Assembly: GCA_050295975.1 (NCBI GenBank)
Contig: JBNKQR010000011.1
Location: 1 to 64,000, forward strand
Length of the DNA: 64,000 bases
Reading direction: 5' to 3'
DNA from: JAPHTQ01 sp050295975
GTDB taxonomy: Bacteria; Pseudomonadota; Gammaproteobacteria; Thiohalomonadales; Thiohalomonadaceae
Part shown: positions 52,352 to 61,602 of the stretch, piece after piece
Numbering within the stretch: the stretch's first letter is position 1
How the letters are laid out: every line of letters begins with the position of its first letter
The notes under the pieces: model-generated
Told to the model about the DNA's origin: nothing
The model's input: the letters and a program-made list of their open reading frames with translations, nothing else
Database searches by the model: none
Position numbers and translations under genes: made by a program

Positions 52352-53739
52352 TCTATCCGGTTATCATTATTCATTTGCTGGTAAAGGCTACGTGCCATCA
52401 GGCCGACAATCAATACACCAATCGATAATGTCGCCCATAGTAACCACTGCTGCCAGGGCAGTGGCGGGGGCATCTGTTGCAAGCGATGCCTTCCACCCAG
52501 CTCATACATTGGGCCAGGCGCAGCCGATTTGATAAACCCCTTCCCCTCACTGCTCTGCTGCAAGGTGGTCAGCAGGGTGGATATATCGCCACTGGGCCTG
52601 TCGACCTTCGCCGCGGCAAAGGCCAGGGTAAACGGCGCTTCACCCCTAGACACAAAAAAGACCCTTTGCGGCACCCAACCCAGTTCCAGCGTTGGCTCTC
52701 CCGCTCCCAGACCACCGCCATCGGTATCAATCACCAGCTTCCACCGGGGATCGTCATTGACCGCCAGTTGAATAGCGTCATTGGCCAGCGTCTGTCCATC
52801 CCGAACCAGATTGTAGAGAAGACCGTGGAAATGCTCCCGCCAGGGATTTTGCTTTGCAGCAATACGGGAGAAGAGTCTGGCCCGAACTACGGTATTGCCC
52901 TGAGGCAGGATTATCCTGGCCCGATCAAAGGGGAAATGTCCCTCGACATGAAACGTATACTCGCCAGGACCGCGTTTATCCCCGCTGGGTGAATACGATT
53001 GCCACTGGCGTGGCTTTTCACCACCCTGGCGCATCGGCAAACCGCGTAACGAAGTGAGCTTGACCCCTTTCTCTCCCAGCGGCCAACTGAGACGGTAGTA
53101 CCTCGCCTGACTCTGCTCTGGCAGATGGATTTCCCCCTGACGCAGGTGGTACCCCCCCTGAGTGAGCGAGGCCAGTGAAGCATGGGTAGCCAGCGGACTC
53201 CAGCTGTTCAGGTCGTTACTCGATTCCAGGGTCACCGGCACCAGAAAGCCTTCCGCGGATTTATCCCAATCCAGCAAAAGCTTCTCCAGTGGTCGCTCCA
53301 ATGCCGAGGCATCGATGAGATATCGCCCAATCACGCTCTCATCCAGGCCCTCACCACGCTGCCAGAAGTTAATCACCGCCCCTTTTTCGTCGGTGGCGAT
53401 ATTGATCTGCAACGGAGAGGTATCACCCCGAGGTGTATCCATGATGGGGAAGAAGGGAAGCTCTAGCGGCTGTGGTTCCGGTGCCTCCGGCCCGCCCCCT
53501 CGGCGCAACAGGTGAGGCACCATCTCGCCGTAGCCATTAAAGATACGAAGGTCTCCCAGATCGCTACGAGTGCTGTAACGGCACACTTCAGTCGGCAGAT
53601 CGAAACTGTAAAGCGCGCCATCACCATCCACCTCCAGCGGTATACCAAAGGCGAAGTCGTTGGGTCTGGGCGGGCTCTGCTGCTCTGCGGCCACAGCCAA
53701 CGGCAATAGCAGCAGGGCGATAGCCAGCGACCGATTCAC
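52348..53739 (-). CDS. DUF3999 family protein
   Basis: A 463-aa exported protein with signal peptide (SLAIALLLLPLAVA) and one C-terminal TM segment (WLLWATLSIGVLIVGLMA). Beta-rich body with DLGDLRIFNGYGEMVPHLLR and SQARYYRLSWP typical of DUF3999. Function unknown, periplasmic. Found next to DUF2339 (overlapping GTGA), the pairing usually seen in proteobacteria, so they may work together at the envelope. Confidence 0.85.
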   Translation of the reverse strand: MNRSLAIALLLLPLAVAAEQQSPPRPNDFAFGIPLEVDGDGALYSFDLPTEVCRYSTRSDLGDLRIFNGYGEMVPHLLRRGGGPEAPEPQPLELPFFPIMDTPRGDTSPLQINIATDEKGAVINFWQRGEGLDESVIGRYLIDASALERPLEKLLLDWDKSAEGFLVPVTLESSNDLNSWSPLATHASLASLTQGGYHLRQGEIHLPEQSQARYYRLSWPLGEKGVKLTSLRGLPMRQGGEKPRQWQSYSPSGDKRGPGEYTFHVEGHFPFDRARIILPQGNTVVRARLFSRIAAKQNPWREHFHGLLYNLVRDGQTLANDAIQLAVNDDPRWKLVIDTDGGGLGAGEPTLELGWVPQRVFFVSRGEAPFTLAFAAAKVDRPSGDISTLLTTLQQSSEGKGFIKSAAPGPMYELGGRHRLQQMPPPLPWQQWLLWATLSIGVLIVGLMARSLYQQMNNDNRIE

Positions 53740-56444
53740 GCGGTTTGTTCCTGCTGTTTGGGAGGCAGGGGCGAGAAATAACCAATCATCAACATCAACA
53801 GCCCGACCACAATGAAGGAGACAATGCGCTCCATCGTATCCGAACGGGAGAGATCAATCAGGAACAGCTTCACAACCGTTGCCGCGAGTAACCCCGCACC
53901 GCTGAACCAGAGCACCCGCAGACCGCGACGGGTCGCCACCACGGTAATGCTCAGCGCGGCCAGGGTCCATACCACCGAAATTGCTGACTGGAACAGCATT
54001 GAGGCGAACAGGCTGTGGGAATGATAGGCAACACCGCCCCAGTGATGCACGGTGTGCGCCACCGCCTCGTTTAACAGCACAAACGATGCAAGCCCAAGGG
54101 CGATCCAGGCCATACGCATATTCAGTCCATACCCCATCATCACCGCATGAGCACGGTTATGCCAAACCCAGCGCAAGAGCACCATGAGGACAAAGATCTG
54201 ACTCAACTCCAGCGGATTGAGTAGTGGCAGGTAAGACAGCGGCCAGGGATCACCACTATTGCTCGCGGCAATCAGTGACCAAAGCCAGAGCAACAGCACC
54301 ACCGGCAGCAGTGCCTCGCCTTGATAGGTAGAGCCAAAGCGCCCCATAGGCCAGCGGAGCCGCTGTGCCGGCCCGAGCAGGAGAAGTATTGCTACTGCAG
54401 GGATGATGGCTCGGCTCACCGAGGCCCATACGCCATGATTAGCCAGCAGTTCTGCCACCAGCCAGTAACCCTCGCGGGTCAGAATCGCCAGCAGCAACCA
54501 GAGGGTGGCGCTGTGGCCGAAACGCACCAGCTTGTCGCTGAAGGCATCTTCGATCCGCCACAGGGCACGGTACTGCACAGCGAAGGCCACCAGCCAGGGA
54601 ATAGCACCCCAATCGGCAAAGAAGTGGTGGGAACGGGAGCCAACGAAGATATTAATCGATAGCAGTGCCATCGCCGGCAGCAGCAGGGTTAACGGGTAGC
54701 GCAGTTCACGCCAGTCGAGTCGACGCCACAACCACAGCAATAGCGCGGCACTGAGCGCGATAAAGAGGAGGATCGTATTCAGCCGGTGCTCCCAGCCGAC
54801 AAAACGTTCGATCTCATGCATCCCACCACCCAGCCACCAGAGTAGTCCCCAACTCAGCATCAGCCAGTGAATGGGCTCCTCCTCTTTGCGCAGGATCTCA
54901 CCGTGACGTTGCAGGTAGAAGCTACTGAAAAGCCCCGCCAGGGCAATCAGGAGCGCACCAAGGCAGATGCCGTTGAGCACCGGCATCGCCCCGGTCGCCA
55001 CCTCCACCACCGCCATGAAGGAGAAACCGGCCCCCAGTTGCAGTAGCAGCCCAAACAGCCGTGGGATCAACCGCTGCTGGCGGATACCGATCCAGAGCAT
55101 CCCCGCCCCCTCCAGCGCCCAGGCCGCAGCGGTCCAGCGCCCGTCGAGGGCCAGGGGGATGGTCATGGTGGCGAAGACCACACCAAGGGCGAGGAACGCC
55201 TCGGTCAACATGCGCATGCCGTCGATGCGTCGACGCCACAGGACGGAGGCCAACACGATATAGAACAGTGCCAGAGCCATGGAACTCCAGGCCAGGCCGT
55301 ACTCCATCTCCTTCACCAGCCCCGCCTGCATGGCGAAACCGACCACCGGCACGCCAAAGACCAGACTGCCGTCCACATAGCCGCGCAGTTGCAGCGGCGA
55401 GCGCAGGGCGAAGAGCACCGCGATGGCGACATAGAAGAGGAAAAAGAGGATCAGGAACGGTTCGGTGGTGGCAAAGTGTTCGGGAATATAGAACTGCACT
55501 CCCCAGGCCGCACCAATCACGAAGGTGAAGGCGAAACCGAGCAGGTTCAGTTCACGCCACGCCTTGAACCAGGCGATCCCCAGAATGCCCATATTGAGCA
55601 GGGCGTAGTAACTGAAGAGCATCACGTGGCTGCCGCCACCGGTGGAGGTGAGGATCGGTGCAAGGAAACCGCCGCTGAGACCGAAGGCGGCGAGGCTGCG
55701 AGAGTCCTGCAGCAGGGCCAGCGCCGAGGAGAGGACCACGATCGCCACCATCAGGCCAAAGGCCATGCCCATGGGCAACAGGTGGTAGAGCTTGGCCGCA
55801 CCGAACACGGTGATGTAGAAGATGCCGATACCGCCGCCCTGCAGCAGCAGGGCGTAGCCGCTGCGTCTGTGGCGCAGGCGCCAGCCACCAACGATCAGCG
55901 CCAGCGCGCCGAGGGCCGCCCCGGCCAGGCGTAGTTCAATGGGGAACATGCTGTGTTCAGCGGCATACTTGACCAGAAAGGCGACGCCGAAAAAGAGCAC
56001 CACGATACCGCCGCGCACCACCAGGTTGCCGTCGGTGAAGAAGCCGAGGATCGATTTTAGCAGTGAGTGCTCTCTGAGGGTCGCAGCGATGTCCGGCAGC
56101 TCCATCACCGGCAGTGGCTCACTCTGGGGTGGTGTCTCTTGCGGCAGCCAGGCATCAACAGCGGCCTCTTCCTCCGCAACAGGGCTCTCCTCCTCGGCGG
56201 GCATGGTCGCAGCGGCAGGGGCTTCCGGCCTCTCCTCCTCGGCTACCTCGACACCGCTGAGCAGTCTGCGCTCCAATTGCGCCAGCAAGCTCTCTGCCCG
56301 GCTCAGCCGTGAGGCCAACTGCAGGACATAGCCGAGAAGGAAACCGATAATCCCGCCGAAGAGTAAGCCTGCCTCACCTGAACGGAGGCTCGCTGCCCCC
56401 ACAATGGCACCAATCAATACCAGTACAACGGTTACAAATACCAT
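53736..56444 (-). CDS. DUF2339 family multi-spanning membrane protein
   Basis: A 902-aa inner-membrane protein with some 20 or more TM helices. The N-terminus has two TM segments and a coiled/acidic linker (about 60-125), then helices with FGLSGGFLAPILTSTGGGSH, a DUF2339 hallmark. Function unknown. Its stop overlaps the DUF3999 start. 21 bases separate it from the MFS gene downstream of its own start side. Confidence 0.88.
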   Translation of the reverse strand: MVFVTVVLVLIGAIVGAASLRSGEAGLLFGGIIGFLLGYVLQLASRLSRAESLLAQLERRLLSGVEVAEEERPEAPAAATMPAEEESPVAEEEAAVDAWLPQETPPQSEPLPVMELPDIAATLREHSLLKSILGFFTDGNLVVRGGIVVLFFGVAFLVKYAAEHSMFPIELRLAGAALGALALIVGGWRLRHRRSGYALLLQGGGIGIFYITVFGAAKLYHLLPMGMAFGLMVAIVVLSSALALLQDSRSLAAFGLSGGFLAPILTSTGGGSHVMLFSYYALLNMGILGIAWFKAWRELNLLGFAFTFVIGAAWGVQFYIPEHFATTEPFLILFFLFYVAIAVLFALRSPLQLRGYVDGSLVFGVPVVGFAMQAGLVKEMEYGLAWSSMALALFYIVLASVLWRRRIDGMRMLTEAFLALGVVFATMTIPLALDGRWTAAAWALEGAGMLWIGIRQQRLIPRLFGLLLQLGAGFSFMAVVEVATGAMPVLNGICLGALLIALAGLFSSFYLQRHGEILRKEEEPIHWLMLSWGLLWWLGGGMHEIERFVGWEHRLNTILLFIALSAALLLWLWRRLDWRELRYPLTLLLPAMALLSINIFVGSRSHHFFADWGAIPWLVAFAVQYRALWRIEDAFSDKLVRFGHSATLWLLLAILTREGYWLVAELLANHGVWASVSRAIIPAVAILLLLGPAQRLRWPMGRFGSTYQGEALLPVVLLLWLWSLIAASNSGDPWPLSYLPLLNPLELSQIFVLMVLLRWVWHNRAHAVMMGYGLNMRMAWIALGLASFVLLNEAVAHTVHHWGGVAYHSHSLFASMLFQSAISVVWTLAALSITVVATRRGLRVLWFSGAGLLAATVVKLFLIDLSRSDTMERIVSFIVVGLLMLMIGYFSPLPPKQQEQTA

Positions 56445-56465
56445 GCTATCCCCTTTCTCCCTTGT

Positions 56466-57737
56466 TTACTCCAGCTCCCTCGCCCGTCGTTTCCCCTCGG
56501 TGATATCTACCTTGCTAAGGAAGAAGGCCCCCAGGGCGAACAGCAACAGCAGGGTAAGAATACCGATACGCGGGCTGCCGCTCAGCACCCCAACCCAGCC
56601 CACCATCACCGGACCGAGTACCGCAGCGAACTTACCCAGCATGTTATAGAAACCGAAAAATTCCGCCGACTTGTCCGCGGGGATGATGCGTGCGTAGAGG
56701 GAGCGGCTGAGGGACTGGATACCACCCTTTACTAGACCGGTACCGATGGCGAGACCGTAAAACTCGATCTCCGAATCTATACGCGAGGCCCACAACACAA
56801 TCGCCGAATAGGCCGCGATGGCGATATAGATACCCGTCTTGGGTCCGAGGCGTTTACCCAGATAGCCAAAACCGATGGCCGCAGGGAAACCGACAAACTG
56901 GGTGATCAGCAGGGCAACAATCAGACTGTCGGAAGAGAAACCGATAGAGAGGCCGTAGTCCACCGCCATGCGCACGATGGTGTCGACGCCATCGATGTAA
57001 CACCAGTAGCCGAGCAGAAAGAGGAACACCACACGCAGGTTGCGGATCTCATGAAAGGTATCGACTAACTGGTGCAGACCGGCGCGCACCGCGCCCAGAG
57101 TACCAATGCCTTTGCTCTCCGGTTCACGCACCCACAACGCCAGCGGCACAGTGAACAGCGCCCACCAGAGGGCCACACTGAGGAAGGAGAGCTTCACCGC
57201 TTCCGCCGCATCCGCCAGACCAAACATTTCAGGCTTGAGGGTCATCGCCACGTTAACGGCGAAGAGCAGGCCACCACCGAGATAACCCATGGCGTAGCCG
57301 AGTGCGGAGACGTGATCGAAGCGGGAGGGTTCGGTGACAAAGACAATGAGTGAATCGTAGAAACTGATGCTGCCGGAAAAACCGAGCGCGGCAACCACAT
57401 AAAGCAACACCGCCAGGGGCCACTCCCCCTTCGCCACCAGTGGCAACAGCGCGGTCATGCAGACCCCGAGAAAGGCGAAGAAGATCAGAAAGCGTTTACG
57501 GTGGGAAGCGCGGTCGGCGATAGCACCGAGAATCGGTGCCAGTAACACAATCACCAGACTGGCAACGGAGTTGGCGAGACCGAGATAGAAGGTGCTTTCG
57601 CTCACCTCCACCCCGGCACTCCAGTACTGCTTGAAGAAGATAGGAAAGAAACCCGCCATCACCGTGGTGGCGAAGGCCGAGTTGCCCCAGTCATATAGCG
57701 TCCAGGAGAGAACCGTTCTGTTTTTTATCGTCCCCAT
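56466..57737 (-). CDS. MFS transporter, UMF1/Atg22-like
   Basis: A 423-aa transporter with about 12 TM helices. N-terminus SWTLYDWGNSAFATTVMAGF is the signature of the UMF1/Atg22-like group of the major facilitator superfamily, followed by ADRASHRKRFLIFFAFLG (loop 2-3). Substrate unknown. It ends 20 bases before the DUF2339 start on the same strand, so co-transcription is likely. Confidence 0.9.
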   Translation of the reverse strand: MGTIKNRTVLSWTLYDWGNSAFATTVMAGFFPIFFKQYWSAGVEVSESTFYLGLANSVASLVIVLLAPILGAIADRASHRKRFLIFFAFLGVCMTALLPLVAKGEWPLAVLLYVVAALGFSGSISFYDSLIVFVTEPSRFDHVSALGYAMGYLGGGLLFAVNVAMTLKPEMFGLADAAEAVKLSFLSVALWWALFTVPLALWVREPESKGIGTLGAVRAGLHQLVDTFHEIRNLRVVFLFLLGYWCYIDGVDTIVRMAVDYGLSIGFSSDSLIVALLITQFVGFPAAIGFGYLGKRLGPKTGIYIAIAAYSAIVLWASRIDSEIEFYGLAIGTGLVKGGIQSLSRSLYARIIPADKSAEFFGFYNMLGKFAAVLGPVMVGWVGVLSGSPRIGILTLLLLFALGAFFLSKVDITEGKRRARELE

Positions 57738-57778
57738 GGGGGCACGATAGCACGATTACCCAGAGTGGCTGAACGGTT

Positions 57779-58528
57779 TTACAACCTCCTGGAGAGCATC
57801 ACCCCGACACCCCAGTTGGCGCTGGCATCGGTAAAACCCTTGATCACATATAGACTGAGATTGCGTTTGTTATCGAGCGTCTTGCCAAAGGAAAAAGTCA
57901 GCTCCTCTACCGGGTCACCACCACTCAGGGCAGGCTGCTCTGCATAGAATTCACTGCGCAGATCCCAGGTCTTGTTCAGGCTACTGGTCCAGGCCACCGC
58001 ACCATAAACAATATTGTCATAGTCGATGGTGGTGGTATCACCGAGAACGTTATAACCAACCAGGGCATCAAAGTCCCCTTTCGCCACCTCCAGTTGCACC
58101 GCATAGTCGTTCTCTCCGGTACCGAGGTTTTTGCTGGCACTGGCGGTACCAAACTTTACCTTGCCGGTGATCGCCATCCACGGTGCGCTGGTTCCTTCCG
58201 CCAGCAGTTGCAGACTGGCCTTGGCCACCACATCACCGATGCCGGTATCGGTACGGGTGGTAGTCGTTGTTACCGTGGTGGTCGTACCGTGACCGGTACC
58301 ACGAACACCGCTTACTTCTGTAGAACCACTCACTGCCATCAACGGTACCGTCAGGCCGAGGGAGTAATTTTCACCCGAGTGACTAAGAGAAAACGGGAGA
58401 TACCAGGTCGCTGTATCAACGCCTGTGCCGTAATCACCACTGGTGTATTCAGCACCGATACCGAAACGAGTTCCGGCCTGGGCTAGCAGTGGCAATAACA
58501 GTGCTGCAACAACAAATAGATGCCTCAT
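57779..58528 (-). CDS. Outer-membrane barrel-like protein, 249 aa
   Basis: Signal peptide (FVVAALLLPLLAQA), then amphipathic strands typical of a transporter-type barrel and a C-terminal strand GVGVMLSRRL. A low-complexity TTTTVTTTTTRTD stretch (about 85-97) could be a surface loop. Ribosome site GGAGGT precedes. ATG overlaps the DUF3106 stop (ATGA). Last gene of the sigma factor operon; the function is unknown. Confidence 0.75.
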   Translation of the reverse strand: MRHLFVVAALLLPLLAQAGTRFGIGAEYTSGDYGTGVDTATWYLPFSLSHSGENYSLGLTVPLMAVSGSTEVSGVRGTGHGTTTTVTTTTTRTDTGIGDVVAKASLQLLAEGTSAPWMAITGKVKFGTASASKNLGTGENDYAVQLEVAKGDFDALVGYNVLGDTTTIDYDNIVYGAVAWTSSLNKTWDLRSEFYAEQPALSGGDPVEELTFSFGKTLDNKRNLSLYVIKGFTDASANWGVGVMLSRRL

Positions 58529-59052
58529 TGTCGACCTCCCCTCTGCATACGATCCATACCATGTCGTTGCATGCGTGGTGTTCCACCACCATCCATTCGT
58601 TGCCGTGAATCCATACTGTCCTGTTCCTTATTGGTTTGTTCGCTGTTCTCTTCCGTTGAGTTCTGCTCCTGCCACTGCTGACGTAGCGCTTGCTGCTCCT
58701 CTGCCGGAAGTTGGCGAAACGCCTCCATCTGCTTCTGGAGGCGCTGTTGTTGCTGCGGTTCGAGTTGCAGATATTGCTGATACCGCTGGCGGATCTGTTG
58801 CTGCTGTTCCGGCGTCATCTTCTGCCAACGCTGAAAACGTTCCGTTGTTGCCTTACGTTCGCCCTTGTCCATTTTTGACCAACGCTGTGCACCCCGCTGC
58901 AGACGCTGCTGTTGTGCATCGCTCAGGCCCTGCCATTTTTCCGCATAGGGTTGCAACACCTGTTGCTCGTCCCGGTCCAGTTCATCCCACGGGACGGCCT
59001 GAGTGATACCCGGAACCAAAGCCAGTAGCATCAGCAGGATGCGACTATTCAT
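58525..59052 (-). CDS. DUF3106 family exported protein
   Basis: A 175-aa protein: signal peptide (LLMLLALVPGITQA) then a very Gln/Arg-rich helical body (LQPYAEKWQGLSDAQQQRLQ, with MTPEQQQQIRQRYQQYLQ), typical of DUF3106. ATG 59052 is chosen for the signal peptide; ORF could start 8 codons earlier. Overlaps its upstream neighbour by 8 bases. Function unknown; likely periplasmic. Confidence 0.85.
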   Translation of the reverse strand: MNSRILLMLLALVPGITQAVPWDELDRDEQQVLQPYAEKWQGLSDAQQQRLQRGAQRWSKMDKGERKATTERFQRWQKMTPEQQQQIRQRYQQYLQLEPQQQQRLQKQMEAFRQLPAEEQQALRQQWQEQNSTEENSEQTNKEQDSMDSRQRMDGGGTPRMQRHGMDRMQRGGRQ

Positions 59053-59260
59053 TCTCTTGCCTGTCAGATGTTTCATCTTCTCTCTCCACGACTTTCAGCG
59101 TCGCCGGTTCCAGCATTTGAGGGTCGATCCAGTTTCCGTTGCTATCTTCCCAGTTGCCCAGATATTCCAGCAATTCCAGGGATGGTGGCTCCTCTTCGGA
59201 GGCAAGCACTCCAACCGGCAGCAGAGACAACAGCAGCAGTGCGGAATGACTAACTCGCAT
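59045..59260 (-). CDS. Small exported protein, 71 aa
   Basis: MRVSHSALLLLSLLPVGVLA is a signal peptide; the short mature part is acidic and holds LELLEYLGNWEDSNGNWIDP, the same theme as small proteins seen between DUF3619 and DUF3106 genes in related genomes (from memory). Start ATG 59260 overlaps the DUF3619 stop by 11 bases. Role unknown. Confidence 0.75.
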   Translation of the reverse strand: MRVSHSALLLLSLLPVGVLASEEEPPSLELLEYLGNWEDSNGNWIDPQMLEPATLKVVEREDETSDRQENE

Positions 59261-59606
59261 GCTCACCCCGCTGTTCCAGCCAGAGGTAAAAATCCATATC
59301 GGCAAAAAGATCCAGCTCTTCACCATGAACCAGCATTTCAAAGTCGGCAGTCGCCTGTTGTACCGGCAACGGTGCTGGGGTCTCCATTTGTGGTGCGCCA
59401 ACAAACCACACCACTGCAATAAATAGCACCATCATTGCGCTACTCAGGGTCGGTATCCACACAGGCGTGGTACGGCGATAGGGAGCAGCAATGGCAGCGT
59501 GGCGAGCCTGACGCAAACGTGCGGCGACATGCGCTGACACCTGCTCACTGCTGTTATCCAACGCGGTCCGCGCCTGTTCGATAAAGCTTTGCTCGTCTCT
59601 GTTCAT
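59250..59606 (-). CDS. DUF3619 family membrane protein, putative anti-sigma partner
   Basis: A 118-aa protein with one TM segment (about 50-70, TLSSAMMVLFIAVVWFVGAP). N-terminal SFIEQARTALDNSSEQVSAH and C-terminal FYLWLEQRG are DUF3619 features. It follows the sigma factor with an ATGA overlap; a short single-TM protein there often acts as the anti-sigma factor, but this has not been shown for DUF3619. Probably inner membrane. Confidence 0.82.
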   Translation of the reverse strand: MNRDEQSFIEQARTALDNSSEQVSAHVAARLRQARHAAIAAPYRRTTPVWIPTLSSAMMVLFIAVVWFVGAPQMETPAPLPVQQATADFEMLVHGEELDLFADMDFYLWLEQRGEHAS

Positions 59607-60097
59607 GCCTGCATCTCCTCCAACTGCTCACGCAAAGTATGCACTGCACGTGAATAGTGGGTTTTTACACTTCCTGCCGAAATACCCATTGCCTCGGCGG
59701 TCTCTTCAACACTCAGCCCTTCCCATGCCCGCAGCAAAAATGCCTGCTGTTGGCGATTGGGTAGCTCACCGAGTGCCTTTTCCAGCATTTCACCGAAGCG
59801 CTCCGATTCCAGTTGCTGTAACGGCTCGTCGGCTGCAGGATCGGGCTGGTTCTCCAGTGGGTCATCCTCATCGGCATCGCGACTAAACCAGACGCGGAAG
59901 CGGTTGCGTACCTTACTGCGTCGATACCAGTCACGTATGCGACTTTGCAAAATCCGATGGAATAGTGGCCCCCACTCCTGCTCATCCCGTGCAGCATAGC
60001 GCTGTACCAGACTGAGCATGGCCTCCTGCACCAACTCCAGTGCATCGTCCTCGTTTCCTGTAGCGATTCTCGCCATGTGAAAAGCCTTCTTTTCCAC
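59603..60097 (-). CDS. ECF-type RNA polymerase sigma factor
   Basis: A sigma-70-family regulator with region 2 (ATGNEDDALELVQEAMLSLV) and region 4 (LPNRQQQAFLLRAWEGLSVE and a winged helix GISAGSVKTHYSRAV). The GTG at 60097 gives 164 aa but lacks a ribosome site and cuts into region 2. In frame upstream, 13 more residues (LNQELALDRFLAT) give a better N-terminus, starting at CTG 60136 behind AGGAG at 7 bases. It is first in an overlapping five-gene operon (DUF3619, small protein, DUF3106, OMP). Probably controls envelope functions. Confidence 0.88.
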   Translation of the reverse strand: MEKKAFHMARIATGNEDDALELVQEAMLSLVQRYAARDEQEWGPLFHRILQSRIRDWYRRSKVRNRFRVWFSRDADEDDPLENQPDPAADEPLQQLESERFGEMLEKALGELPNRQQQAFLLRAWEGLSVEETAEAMGISAGSVKTHYSRAVHTLREQLEEMQA

Positions 60098-60184
60098 TGT
60101 GGCGAGAAAACGATCCAGCGCTAGTTCCTGATTCAGCTTTGTACTCCTTGTATAGAGAACGATGCACCGGCCATCCGCTGCTAG

Positions 60185-60646
60185 TTACCGGCGACCTGCA
60201 CCACTGCTCCCACGCATACCTGTGTCCATGGAGTGGTTCATGCGACTACCTTCGAAACGGTTACGTTTCATGTCGCCGGTACCGGTTCCATCGTCGAGAC
60301 GGTCACGGGTACGATCCTGGGTCTTATCCTGATCGCCGTCCTCACTGCCGTCATGCAGACGGTCCTGGGTACGATCCTGGGTTTTGTCCTGATCACCAAG
60401 TTCGGTGCCATCGTGCAAACGGTCACGGGTCTGATCTCGGGTTTGATCACCAGCTACCGTGCCCTCTTCCACTGCAGAACCATCCTTCAGTCGCTTCTGC
60501 TCACGATTCTGGACTCTATTTTGCTCCTGCTGCTGAAGCTGTTCCAGCGCAGGGTCCACAGTTTCGTCAGCCGGTGCGGCCATCACGTTTCCGGCACCCA
60601 GCATCAGGGCCAGTACCACACTGCTTGTCATTGTCAGGTTTTTCAT
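60185..60646 (-). CDS. Exported repeat-rich acidic/basic protein, 153 aa
   Basis: Signal peptide (SVVLALMLGAGNVMA). The mature part is highly charged and contains about three imperfect 20-residue repeats, DRLHDGTELGDQDKTQDRTQ type (about 70-130), each with DG and GDQDKTQDRT. No TM segment. The DNA repeats match. Unknown family; it could be a periplasmic ion binder. It lies just upstream of the sigma factor gene on the same strand, so may be in its regulon. Confidence 0.7.
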   Translation of the reverse strand: MKNLTMTSSVVLALMLGAGNVMAAPADETVDPALEQLQQQEQNRVQNREQKRLKDGSAVEEGTVAGDQTRDQTRDRLHDGTELGDQDKTQDRTQDRLHDGSEDGDQDKTQDRTRDRLDDGTGTGDMKRNRFEGSRMNHSMDTGMRGSSGAGRR

Positions 60647-60735
60647 CGTCGTTCTCCTGTTGGGGGGATTTCTACTGCTTTCACTACAAACAACGCAGCA
60701 GTCGCCGATCGGTTGACAGGAAAACGAAAGATTTT

Positions 60736-61497
60736 TTACAGCCGGAAGATTTGCAGGGCATTGGCGGTGGTCTGGGCGGCCAACTCATCCACCGACACAC
60801 CGCGTAGCTCCGCCAGAGCGGCGACAATCTGGGCCAGATACTCGGGGCTGTTGCGCTCGCCGTGATGGGCCGCCGGACTCATATCCGGGGAATCGGTCTC
60901 CAGCACAATGGACTCCAGTTGCAGCTCCGTCGCCAGTTTGCGGATGCGAGTGGAGCGCTCGTAGGTGAGCATGCCACCGAATCCGAAATGAAAACCCAGG
61001 GAGAGGTACTGCTCTGCCTGTTGCAGGCTGCCGCTGAAGGCGTGGGCAATACCACCAACCAGTTTGAAACGCTTAAGGGTCTGCAGCACCTGATCGTGAG
61101 CCTTGCGTATGTGCAACAGCACCGGCAGTTGGAACTCTTCGGCCAAAGCCAGTTGCGCCTCAAACAGGCTCTGTTGCCGTTCCACATCGGGGTCGGGGAT
61201 AAAGTAGTCGAGGCCGATCTCGCCGATGGCCACTGGCCGTTCAGTTTCAATCAGACTACGCAGGCGTACCAGGTCATCATCGTGGTGGCGATCCGTAAAC
61301 ATGGGATGCAGACCCAGCGCCGGGTAGAGGCCCTCCTCTTTATTGCAAAGTACCAGCAATCCATCCCAGCCATCGGCATCAATGGCCGGGATCACCTGGC
61401 GAAGCACTCCTGCAGCACGAGCCCGCGCCAGCACCTCATCCCGGTCGACGGCGAACTCGGCCACATCGAGGTGGCAGTGGGTATCGAACAGTTCCAT
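60736..61497 (-). CDS. TatD family metal-dependent hydrolase
   Basis: A 253-aa TIM-barrel metallohydrolase of the TatD (DNase/exonuclease) group. Metal ligands: DTHCHLD (H7, H9), GEIGLDY, LLHIRKAHD, AHAFSG and LETDSPD are the five expected metal-binding motifs. Cytoplasmic. The ATG at 61497 has no strong ribosome site. Whether it is TatD, YcfH or YjjV cannot be said. Confidence 0.9.
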   Translation of the reverse strand: MELFDTHCHLDVAEFAVDRDEVLARARAAGVLRQVIPAIDADGWDGLLVLCNKEEGLYPALGLHPMFTDRHHDDDLVRLRSLIETERPVAIGEIGLDYFIPDPDVERQQSLFEAQLALAEEFQLPVLLHIRKAHDQVLQTLKRFKLVGGIAHAFSGSLQQAEQYLSLGFHFGFGGMLTYERSTRIRKLATELQLESIVLETDSPDMSPAAHHGERNSPEYLAQIVAALAELRGVSVDELAAQTTANALQIFRL

Positions 61498-61602
61498 GGT
61501 TTAATTGTAGGGGTAGGCTGACGAACAACCAATGGACATTCCTTGTATACTGACGCACTTACCCCAACTGTTATCCCGACACCAAGGTTATAGAGATCCC
61601 AG

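Noticed and set aside
60290..60440. Regular DNA repeats that might look like a CRISPR array
   Set aside because: The repeats are imperfect, lie in one coding frame and translate to protein repeats; there are no unique spacers or cas genes.
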